18,354 nucleotides of DNA from JBCBTD01 sp039818825 (GTDB lineage: Bacteria; Pseudomonadota; Alphaproteobacteria; Geminicoccales; Geminicoccaceae). Made by a program: the position numbers and the translations under genes. Of this stretch, positions 9,181 through 16,600 are shown one piece after another. Numbering within the stretch: position 1 is the stretch's first letter; every line of letters starts with the position of its first letter. The stretch covers positions 1 through 18,354 of the forward strand of contig JBCBTD010000075.1 in assembly GCA_039818825.1 (NCBI GenBank). The letters run 5' to 3'. A model generated the notes under the pieces. The model saw only the letters and a program-made list of their open reading frames with translations. It was not told where the DNA came from and did not search any database.

Positions 9181-10340
9181 TGGTCCCCCGAGAGCTCGGG
9201 CATCGAGCGGTCGATCGTGGCCGGATGTTCCGGCGGCCAGGGGTCGGCGAAACTCGGGTCCGACATGAACCGTTCGTCGGTGAGGCTCTCCATGAAGGCG
9301 ATCAGGTCGGCGATCTCCAAATCGCTTATGGTGAAACCGACGACGAGCGGATCCTTGTTCGGGTTCGCCGCGCCGATGCCGGCATGCGGGCCCCTGTCGA
9401 TCGTACGGCCACCGGCGGCATAGTGGCGGATCACCTCCTCCAGCGTGGCGATCGAACCGTCGTGCATGTAGGGCGCGGTGAGCGCCACGTTGCGCAAGGA
9501 CGGTGTACGGAACCGGCCCACGTCGGCGGGCCGTGCCGTATGGGTGGCAAGCCCCTCGCCGCCCGGCGGATACGCTCCCGCCGTGCTCAGATTGTAGAGG
9601 CCCGTGTTGTGGAAGGCGGTCTCGGGAAACGCACTGCGCGAGGTTTGCAGGTTGTCGGAAAAGTTGAAGCCTTGATGGCAGTGGTAGCATTCGAGCCGGT
9701 GCGAGAAGAACAGGTCCTCGCCGCGCCTCGCTGCCGATGACAGCGCGTCCGGCTCGCCGCCGTGCTTGTAGCGGTCGTAGTCGCTGTCGGCGGTGATCAG
9801 CGTACGTTGGAACGCTGCGAGCGCACGGGTCAACGTGAAGAGCGAGATCTCGCCGGCCCGCTCCGGAAATGCGGCGGCGAACGCCGCCGGGTAGTAGGGA
9901 TCCGCAGCGAGGCGGGCCATCAGTTCCGTCTCGTGACCGCCCATGCCCATCTCGACGGGGGCCTCGCCGAAAAGCGGCACGAGAGCCTGGATCTCGAGCT
10001 GCTCCAACAAGGGGTTGGCCCACGTCAGCGTCGGCATGTAGGCGACGTTGCCGAGCGCCATCGCGTTGCGGTGACCCTCCAACTCGTACACGCCCGGCGA
10101 CGTCGCGCGACCGTCGGTGAAGGCGAGCGCCTGACTGTGGCATGAGGCGCAAGCGACGGTACCGTCGACGGAGAGCCTTGCGTCGTAGAACAGATGGCGA
10201 CCGAGATCGACCTTGGCGGTCGACATCGGATTGTCCTCGGGCACCGTCGGCGGCGGCAGCCAGGAGGGAATGTTCCATTCCCATGCGGCAGCAACCACCG
10301 GCGCGAACGCCAATACGAGGACGAGCGCGAGCGCGCGCAT
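9177..10340 (-). CDS. mbnH: MbnH-type diheme enzyme (metallo-mystery pair, MauG/cytochrome c peroxidase superfamily)
   Basis: A 387-residue periplasmic diheme protein with a short signal peptide (ALALVLVLAFAPVVAAA). The two heme c sites are C64-x2-C67-H68 (CASCH) and C218-x2-C221-H222 (CYHCH). The opening block WNIPSWLPPPTVPEDNPMS, then LGRHLFYDARLS and LTWANPLLEQLEIQALVP, is characteristic of the MbnH/MXAN_0977 branch rather than ordinary cytochrome c peroxidases. A studied MbnH oxidises tryptophan of its partner MbnP to kynurenine. The gene starts eight bases after the mbnP stop and overlaps the copper chaperone gene, so the order mbnP-mbnH-chaperone is one operon. No methanobactin precursor or MbnB/MbnC genes are in the window. 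Confidence 0.92.
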   Translation of the reverse strand: MRALALVLVLAFAPVVAAAWEWNIPSWLPPPTVPEDNPMSTAKVDLGRHLFYDARLSVDGTVACASCHSQALAFTDGRATSPGVYELEGHRNAMALGNVAYMPTLTWANPLLEQLEIQALVPLFGEAPVEMGMGGHETELMARLAADPYYPAAFAAAFPERAGEISLFTLTRALAAFQRTLITADSDYDRYKHGGEPDALSSAARRGEDLFFSHRLECYHCHQGFNFSDNLQTSRSAFPETAFHNTGLYNLSTAGAYPPGGEGLATHTARPADVGRFRTPSLRNVALTAPYMHDGSIATLEEVIRHYAAGGRTIDRGPHAGIGAANPNKDPLVVGFTISDLEIADLIAFMESLTDERFMSDPSFADPWPPEHPATIDRSMPELSGDQ

Positions 10341-10348
10341 CGCCCTGC

Positions 10349-11251
10349 TCAGCGCATCGAGACCAGCGCCTGCTCGCCGGCAGGCACCCCGTCATAGGCG
10401 AGCCCCAACCGCGCCATCACCGTCAGGCAATCGGCATCGCCCGGAAAGGACATACAGCCCGGCGAGGTATCCGGCGCATTGGTGTCGACGTCGGCGTCGA
10501 CGAGCACGCGGGCCGGATCGACGACGACGACATGGCTGGCCGGATCGAAACCCTCGAACCGGACTGGCACGTGGTTGGGTGCTGCGCACGGCGAACTTGG
10601 GGGCGTCGTCCGCGAGGACGAGGCACAGCCCGTGGAGCCAAGGTGCAAGGACCAGCCCCGCGCTGCCTCGCCCGATGCGCCGTCGCCGGCGTGATCTTCG
10701 GCCTCTTGCGGCGCCGCCAGCGGCTGACCCGCCGTCGCGAGATCCAGCTTCAGGAACTTGTAGCCGCCCTGCCAGTTCCAGAACATCGCGGTCAGGTTCA
10801 TCGGCGAACCCTCGAGCGTGGGATCGACGTGGTTCTGAGCGAAGGGCACTCCGACGTCGAAGGCGATACCCGCGTAGTCGCCGGCCGGCGCCGTCCCGCG
10901 AACCGTCATGTTCGTCGGGGGCGTTCCGTTCACGCAAGCGCCGGCACCGTCCTCGAAGTCGAGCAACGCGACGTCACCGCTCTGCCAGATGCCGTCCTGA
11001 TCGAGCACGACCGGCACTTCGCCGCCGTCGGCCGTGAGCAAACGGAGGTTGGAAACGTAGAGGCGATAATCCGCGACCTCGACGGTCGAGGCCGTGCGTC
11101 CGATGCCATCATAGGCTTGGGCACAGGAGAACGGGTTGCCTGCGAACTCGCCGGCGAACCGGATCTCGACGGGTTCGTCGGCAAGGGCTGGAGCCGCAAG
11201 CGTGCTCGCGAGGGCACCCGCGATCAGTTTGGGCGAAGGATGCATGGTCAT
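10349..11251 (-). CDS. mbnP: MbnP-family copper-binding protein (metallo-mystery pair partner)
   Basis: A 300-residue secreted protein with a signal peptide ending near PALA-DE (residues 21-26). Conserved MbnP features run in order: FSCAQAYDGIG (Cys43), DYRLYVSNLRLL, IWQSGDVALLDFEDG, Cys106, the block MFWNWQGGYKFLKLD (Trp158 and Trp160), HLGSTGC (Cys209), PCAAPN (Cys222), and PGCMSFPGDADC (Cys266, Cys275). The Trp-rich block is the likely location of the residue that MbnH converts to kynurenine for copper binding. Two ATGs are possible: 11251, or 11245 which has better spacing from GGGA. The linker after the Trp block is long and acidic (about 173-198). It is the first member of the tightly packed mbnP-mbnH-chaperone run. 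Confidence 0.92.
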   Translation of the reverse strand: MTMHPSPKLIAGALASTLAAPALADEPVEIRFAGEFAGNPFSCAQAYDGIGRTASTVEVADYRLYVSNLRLLTADGGEVPVVLDQDGIWQSGDVALLDFEDGAGACVNGTPPTNMTVRGTAPAGDYAGIAFDVGVPFAQNHVDPTLEGSPMNLTAMFWNWQGGYKFLKLDLATAGQPLAAPQEAEDHAGDGASGEAARGWSLHLGSTGCASSSRTTPPSSPCAAPNHVPVRFEGFDPASHVVVVDPARVLVDADVDTNAPDTSPGCMSFPGDADCLTVMARLGLAYDGVPAGEQALVSMR

Positions 11252-11332
11252 CGTCCCGGGAAACGGCGGCTCGAGGCCGCGGCGTCAACGCAGAATGGGG
11301 CGCCCACCGCGATCGGCAGGCACGCGTCGTGA

Positions 11333-11716
11333 CTAGCCGCAGGCGGCTGGTGGAGCGCGGGACGGTGGCAGCGCCACTGTGGGCGCGAGCGTCGCCCGCG
11401 ACGCTCGCGGCGGCGCCATCGGGCGATGGTGGAGAAGGTGTTCCGGCGCGCTCACCCGTGGTGGCACACCAAGTTGAACCGCCATCCCCGCGAGACCGGC
11501 GAACTCGCACGCCGTCGGCAGAGGGTCACCGCTCGCGTCGCCCCCGCCGAAGACGCACAGCCACGGCAGCGAGCCGTCCGGCAGGGCGTAGCCCTGGAGA
11601 TCGACGAGACCCGGTACGGCGGCACCGGCGCGATGGCCAGCCGCTGCCGTCGTTCCCAGCGTCAAGATGACGGCCAAGACGAACCGCAACCACGCTGCGC
11701 GCCGAATGCCCTTCAT
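11333..11716 (-). CDS. Small secreted protein, DUF2946-like
   Basis: A 127-residue protein with an N-terminal signal or membrane segment (RFVLAVILTLGTTAAAGHRAG), then a short mature part with LPWLCVFGG and PTACEFAGLAG and a His-Pro-rich tail ending in SRAPP. The layout (signal, LC, a second Cys region, Ala/Pro/Arg tail ending in RAPP) resembles DUF2946 proteins, which often sit beside copper genes. The usual CxxC is reduced to a single Cys here, so the assignment is tentative. I took the ATG at 11716 because the signal segment follows directly; the open frame extends further but through implausible sequence. It is upstream of mbnP on the same strand, 81 bases apart, and probably shares its transcript. 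A strong hairpin lies in its 3' part. Confidence 0.6.
   Translation of the reverse strand: MKGIRRAAWLRFVLAVILTLGTTAAAGHRAGAAVPGLVDLQGYALPDGSLPWLCVFGGGDASGDPLPTACEFAGLAGMAVQLGVPPRVSAPEHLLHHRPMAPPRASRATLAPTVALPPSRAPPAACG
11384..11409. repeat. Perfect 12-base inverted repeat
   Basis: Arms CGCGAGCGTCGC (11384-11395) and GCGACGCTCGCG (11398-11409) are exactly complementary with only two bases between them. A second, smaller inverted repeat CCATCG/CGATGG lies at 11416-11429. Both are inside the 3' part of the small DUF2946-like gene, upstream of mbnP. No T-run follows on the minus strand. Confidence 0.6.
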
Positions 11717-11953
11717 ATCTCGGTCGTCGTCACTCGCGACGCAGCTGTCAACATCGATCGGAGCCGCAGCCGCGCGTCGATCGATCGGCCAGCACCGAAG
11801 GTCCCAACCGACACAGCGGCAACGGTCACGGCGGCGGGCTGCCAACGCGATCGTCGCCGCCACGCCCGGTCGAAGCGCATCAACAGCCGACTTGACGGCA
11901 CCTCATCAATCATGATGTTTCGTTCGTATACGAGTAATCACGAGAACTGAGAC
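11717..11953. promoter_or_regulatory. Divergent promoter region between copper operon and marR
   Basis: This 237-base gap separates the leftward copper operon from the rightward MarR gene, so it should contain both promoters. The right end turns A+T-rich (about 11905-11940). It holds TTGACG at 11892-11897 with a poor -10 (GATGTT) 16 bases later, and then the palindrome listed next. No convincing promoter for the copper operon could be picked out. Confidence 0.45.
11924..11934 (+). promoter_or_regulatory. Probable MarR operator upstream of marR
   Basis: TCGTATACGA at 11924-11933 is a perfect ten-base palindrome, 20 bases before the marR start. With the following G it reads CTCGTATACGA on the minus strand, which matches the site before the downstream dehydrogenase-like gene at 10 of 11 positions. 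Autorepression by the neighbouring MarR protein is the simplest reading. Confidence 0.55.
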
Positions 11954-12385
11954 ATGGAACCACCGGCCTCGGCCGACGACTGTATCTTCTTCCACTTCGC
12001 CAAGGCCGATCAGATTGCCACCCGGTTCTGGGCCAAGCGGATCAGCGCGTTGGGCGTCACGCCCGTACAGGGGCTCGTCCTGAACGTGCTTGGAGAAGAC
12101 GACCGGATCACGTCCGGTGACCTCGGCCGGCGCGTGATGCTGGACAGCGCGACGCTGAGCGGTGTCCTGGATCGGCTGGAGGGCGCCGGATTGATCGTAC
12201 GCGACCGGCATCCCGACGACCGCCGCGCCGTGCTGCTGTGCTTGACGTCGCCGGGGCGGCGGCTAGCATCGCGGCTGTTCCAGTGCATGCAGGAGGCAAA
12301 CCAAGCGTTTCTCGCCGAACACTTCAGCGAGGAGGAGCGGACGATCCTCCAGATGCTGCTGAGGAAGCTGCGTCGAGTCGGCTGA
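11954..12385 (+). CDS. MarR family transcriptional regulator
   Basis: A 143-residue winged helix-turn-helix protein. The DNA-binding core is ITSGDLGRRVMLDSATLSGVLDRLEGAGLI, followed by the wing RDRHPDDRRAVLLCLTSPG, which is the diagnostic MarR pattern (DxRR then LT..G). The flanking helices probably form the dimer interface. MarR proteins usually repress themselves and a neighbour and release DNA when a small, often toxic or aromatic, ligand binds. Similar palindromes precede this gene and the next one on the same strand, so the SDR-fold gene 106 bases downstream is the likely target. The ligand is unknown. The ribosome-binding site is weak (GAGA some 8-12 bases upstream). Confidence 0.92.
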   Translation: MEPPASADDCIFFHFAKADQIATRFWAKRISALGVTPVQGLVLNVLGEDDRITSGDLGRRVMLDSATLSGVLDRLEGAGLIVRDRHPDDRRAVLLCLTSPGRRLASRLFQCMQEANQAFLAEHFSEEERTILQMLLRKLRRVG

Positions 12386-12401
12386 GTTGGGTCAACTTTT
12401 A

Positions 12402-12415
12402 GCTCGTATATGAGC
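12402..12415 (+). promoter_or_regulatory. Probable MarR operator upstream of the dehalogenase-like gene
   Basis: GCTCGTATATGAGC is a near-perfect 14-base palindrome (12 of 14 positions symmetric) located 16 bases after the marR stop. Its core CTCGTATATGA matches the site upstream of marR at 10 of 11 positions. Wider arms TAGCTCG (12400-12406) and CGAGCTA (12426-12432) add a second inverted repeat around it. Confidence 0.55.
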
Positions 12416-12441
12416 ATATCGAGTGCGAGCTACGTTGGCGT

Positions 12442-12483
12442 GTAGCGGGCTTCGCCACATGGGTAGCGGGCTTCGCCACACGG
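12442..12483 (+). repeat. Two tandem 21-base repeats
   Basis: The unit GTAGCGGGCTTCGCCACATGG at 12442-12462 is followed at once by a second copy at 12463-12483, differing only by T to C at one position. The pair ends at the ribosome-binding site of the next gene. The unit length is a multiple of three, and the upstream frame from an ATG at 12423 stays open through it. Confidence 0.85.
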
Positions 12484-12491
12484 AGAGCACG

Positions 12492-13271
12492 ATGACCGAC
12501 CGACCCTCCGCGCTCGTCACCAACGTCACGGAATTCGCTGGTCCACCCGCCGTCGATGCCTTGGTCGACGCTGGCTTCCGGGTCTTCTGCCATGACCGCG
12601 GCTTCGCCGAGCCCGACGCGCGCGAGACCTACGCGGCCGGTCGCCCCGATGTCCACACACTCGCTGCGCGAGAGCCCGCGGCCCTCGTCGAGGCAGCCAT
12701 CGAAGCCGCAGGCTCGATCGAGGTGGTGGTCAGCAACGACAGCTATCCGGCGATCGTCGGGCCGGTGGAAGACGCCGACGTCCAGGACCTGACCGACACC
12801 CTGGGCGCGCTGGTCGTCATGCCGTTCGCACTGCTCGGCGCCGTCGTGCCGCACCTCAAGGCGCGCGGCGGCGGCGCTGTCATCATGATCACCTCACCGC
12901 GAGCGCGGCTGCCGGTCCCGGGCGGCAGCATCCCCGACGCCGCCCGCGAGGCGGGCAACGCGCTGATGCGGTCGTTCGCGCGCGAGCTGGCACCGTTCGA
13001 CATCGCCGTGAATGCCATTGCGCCCAACTACTTCGCCAACGAGATGTACTTCCCGAAAGCGCGCTTCGTCGACGAGCCCGACGGTCGGGCCTTCGTCGCG
13101 CGCATGGTCCCGGCCGGCCGGCTCGGCCGGGCCGACGAGCTGGCCGAGCTCGTGACCTTCCTCGCGACCACCGGAGCGCGTTTCATGACCGGCACCACCC
13201 TCGACTTCACCGGCGGCTGGCCGGTATCGCCACCCCCTCCCGCCGCCGCTGGCACGACACCAAGTCGCTGA
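12492..13271 (+). CDS. Short-chain dehydrogenase-fold protein, halohydrin dehalogenase-like, catalytic Tyr replaced by Pro
   Basis: A 259-residue Rossmann-fold protein resembling halohydrin dehalogenases. These are SDR relatives that bind halide instead of NAD(P) and convert vicinal haloalcohols to epoxides. The family nucleotide-site replacement T-x4-F-x-G is present as TNVTEFAG near the start, followed by FCHDRGF, VVVSND, FARELAPFDIAVNAIAPNY and LVTFLA. The catalytic pattern S-x12-Y-x3-R reads Ser135-x12-Pro148-x3-Arg152, so the general-base tyrosine is missing. I chose the ATG at 12492 because GGAGAG ends four bases upstream. A longer start at 12423 would include the 21-base repeats. It lies downstream of marR with a shared operator type. 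It may be an altered dehalogenase, or an SDR-fold protein with another job. Confidence 0.85.
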   Translation: MTDRPSALVTNVTEFAGPPAVDALVDAGFRVFCHDRGFAEPDARETYAAGRPDVHTLAAREPAALVEAAIEAAGSIEVVVSNDSYPAIVGPVEDADVQDLTDTLGALVVMPFALLGAVVPHLKARGGGAVIMITSPRARLPVPGGSIPDAAREAGNALMRSFARELAPFDIAVNAIAPNYFANEMYFPKARFVDEPDGRAFVARMVPAGRLGRADELAELVTFLATTGARFMTGTTLDFTGGWPVSPPPPAAAGTTPSR

Positions 13272-13604
13272 GGGTATCGTTCCACGCCGGCATGCGCGGT
13301 CCGTCCTCGCAGCTGCAGCACGCGATGTCGAAACCTGCGCCGATGCACCTTGCCCACCGCGAGACTGGGTTGGCCGGTCCGCGTCGTTGCCCGTGCCTCG
13401 GCCATCGCCAAGGCCTGGGACTGGGGGGATGCGCCGCCCCGTTCGCGCAGGATCTGGCCCAGCGCTCACCATCGGCACCGAGCCGTCGACGCGCTTGCGC
13501 TCTGCGATGGTCCCGGGAAAGTGGTTCAGACGATGCACGCTTGCGCGTGGCGCCCGGCCATCGATCCTGTATAAAACCGACATCGATCGTTCGAAAAAAA
13601 CGTC
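13272..13604. other. Intergenic region before the cyclase gene, with a possible promoter
   Basis: No gene is recognisable in these 333 bases; the open frames on both strands lack known motifs. The right end turns A-rich and holds TATAAA at 13570-13575, a good -10 element. There is no well-placed -35 (TTGCGC at 13541 is 23 bases away). Transcription from this -10 would give a leader of only about 20 bases, with no Shine-Dalgarno sequence before the ATG at 13605. Confidence 0.45.
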
Positions 13605-16600
13605 ATGGCGACGGAACACCGCGGGTTGGACAAACTAGAACGTTTCCTGGATCGCGCCGGCTTGACCGCGTTGGGGCCGCTGCTCCGCGAACAAGACGTC
13701 GACTTCGACGTCCTACCGTCGCTCGACGACGACGATCTCCGCGAACTCGGCCTGTCGCTCGGCCACCGCAAGCGCCTGCTGCGCGCCATCGCCAGCCTCC
13801 GCACCACCGCGCCGAACGAAGCCGCGGGCACGGCCGACACCGTCGCACCGTCCGCTCGCGAGGCCGGCGACCCGCCGCCGGCACCGGAGGCCGAGCGGCG
13901 GCAGATGACGATCCTGTTCTGCGACATGGTCGGCTCGACCGGCCTTGCCTCGAAGCTCGACACCGAGGATCTGTTCGCCCTGGTTGGCGCGTTCCAGCGA
14001 CGCTGCACCGAGGTCGTCCGCGCCCACGGTGGCCACGTCGCCCAGTACCTGGGCGACGGCATCCTCGCCTATTTCGGCTTCCCGCGGGCCAACGAGGACG
14101 ATGCCGAACGCGCGGTGGCCGCCGGCCTGGAGCTGGTCGGGGCCGTCCAGACGTTGCGCTCACCCAGCGATGTCAGCCTGCACGCGCGGGTGGGCATCGA
14201 CACCGGGTTCGTGGTCATCGGCGAGCTGTTGAGCGGCAGCCAGGACGAGGACTCTGCGGTCGGAGACACGCCCAACCGCGCCGCGCGCCTGCAGTCGATC
14301 GCGCCGGTCAATGGCGTCATGATCAGCGACACCACCCGCGCTCTGGTTGGAAAGCTCTTCGAGCTGACCGACGCCGGGCAACATGAGCTCAAGGGCTTCG
14401 CGGCGCCGTTGCAGGTGTGGCGCGCGATCGGTGAAGGGGCCAGCGACAGCCGGTTCGAAGCCCGGGTCGGCGTCGACCTCGACGAGCCGATCGGCCGCGA
14501 CCAGGAGCTGCAGCTCATGTTGGAGCGCTGGCGTCTGGCCAGCGACGGCGAAGGCCAGATGGTCCTGCTGTCCGGCGAGGGCGGCATCGGCAAGTCGCGG
14601 CTGGTCCATGCTCTGACCAAGGCCACCGACGGCACGCCCCACGCCCGGCTTCGCTATTCGTGCGCCCAGTTCCACGCTCAAACTTCGCTCTTTCCGATCA
14701 CCGAGCAGATCAAGCGCATGGCCGGCTTCGGCCGCGACGATCCTCCGGGGCTGCGACTCGACAAGCTCGACGCGTTGTTGCGGTCGACCGACGACGAGCC
14801 GGAGACCATGGGACCGCTGCTGGCGACCTTGTGCTCGGTCACTGCCGACGACCGGTACCCCGAATCGAAACTTTCGCCGCCCGAGCGGAAGACCCTGACC
14901 TTCAAGCTGCTGGTCCGCCAGATCGAGCACCTCGCCCGTCGGCAACCGCTGTTGATCCAGTTCGAGGACGTCCACTGGATCGATCCGATGACCAACGAGT
15001 TCCTGGGGCTCCTGGTCGAGCGCTTGCGCGAGCTGCCGGTGCTGGTCGTGATGACCTGCCGGCCCGAGTTCCGACCGCCCTGGCCGCTGCCGGCACACGC
15101 GACGCTGTTGCGCCTCAACCGGTTCGCGCGTTCACAGTCGGGACAACTGATCGAGCGGCTGGCGGGCGGCGTGCCGCTCCCCGCCGCGGTGCACGACCGG
15201 ATTCTGCAGAGCAGCGATGGTATCCCGCTGTTCGTCGAAGAGCTGACGAAGGCGATGCTGGAGAGCGGCGCGCTCGAACGCACCGCCGACGGTTGGGTCA
15301 TCGTCGGCGACCTGCCGACCATCCGCATCCCTTCGACCTTGCACGACTCGCTGATGGCCCGGCTGGATCGGCTGGGCGACGCGAGGCAGGTGGCACTGTG
15401 GGCGTCGGCACTCGGCCGCAATTTCACGCTGGAACTGTTGCTGGCCGTGGCGCCCTTCCCGCGCCGCCAATTGGAAGCGGCCGTCGAGCGGCTGCTCGAG
15501 GCCGGGATGCTGCACCGCCACGGTCCCGACCCGGACGATCCGTTGGAGTTCAAGCACGCGTTGGTCCAGGCTGCCGCCTACGAGAGCTTGCTGCGCCAAC
15601 GCCGGCAGCAGATGCACGCGCGCATCGCCGACGTGCTGGAAGGCAAGTTCCCGGAACTGGCAACCACACGGCCCGAGACGTTGGCGCACCACCTTGCCCT
15701 TGCGGGCGAGGCCGAGCGGGCGTTCGACTATGCGCTCCGGGCCGGCGACCAGGCGGCGCGCCACTACGCTTCGCCCGAAGCTCATCAGCGCTACGGCGAG
15801 GCGTTGGTCCTGGCCCGAAGCCTGCCACCGGGCGAGCGGGCGGCCAGGCGAGAGATCCGTGCCATCCTCAAATGCGCCTCGGTTGCCGTCGGCCACGAAC
15901 AGGTCGAGGTCGACCTCACCGAGTTGGCCAAGGCTACCATTCTGGCCGAACGCCACGGCTTGGAGTGGCGCGGCGCGCAAGCGCTCTATTGGACCGGCCG
16001 GCTGAACTACGTCGCCGGACGGTTCAGCCTCGCCGCCGACTTCGCGCGGCAATCGCTGGCGCTCGCCGACGAAACCAACAACCTGCAGCTCGGTGCCGCC
16101 GGTGCCAATCTGCTCGCGCGGATCCACTGCTTGCGCGGCGAGCCGCTCGCCGGCATCGCCTATGCGTCGCGCAACGTCGACGAGATGCGGCGGCTCGGCG
16201 ACAGCGCGGAGGAAGGCGCCATCAACGGTGTCCTCGGCTTCGCGCTGGCGCTCGCGGGCCGGTTCGACGAGGCGTTGGCCGCCACCGAGGCCGGCGTCGA
16301 GATCAGCAACGAGTTGGACCACGTACCGACGCGCGCCGCCTGCCACTTTTTCAAGGGCGTCGTCCTCGGCTGGCGCGGCGATCTCGCGGCCGCCACGGTG
16401 GCCTTCGATCGAGCGCTCGAGCTGGCCAACGAGGCCGGAGACGTCTTCCGCCGCTACCTGATCCTCGGTTGGCTCGGCGAAGCGCTGCTCCACGCGGGAC
16501 GCACCAGCGAAGCCGCGCACAAGCTGGAGACGGCGTTGGCGCTCGGCGCGTCGATCGGCAGCACGTTCCATCGAGCCGCCTACATGGCGCTGCTCGGCGA

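Noticed and set aside
10142..11332. 396-codon plus-strand open frame opposite mbnP and the start of mbnH
   Set aside because: The minus-strand proteins have clear family motifs and signal peptides, while this frame gives Arg-rich sequence without motifs.
12423..12491. Upstream ATG that would lengthen the dehalogenase-like protein by 23 residues
   Set aside because: The added part is encoded mostly by the tandem 21-base repeats, and GGAGAG is correctly placed for the ATG at 12492. The T-x4-F-x-G motif also then falls at the normal distance from the start.
15132..16571. 479-codon minus-strand open frame inside the cyclase-ATPase gene
   Set aside because: It is antisense to the helical repeat region and has no recognisable domain; the usual GC-rich shadow.
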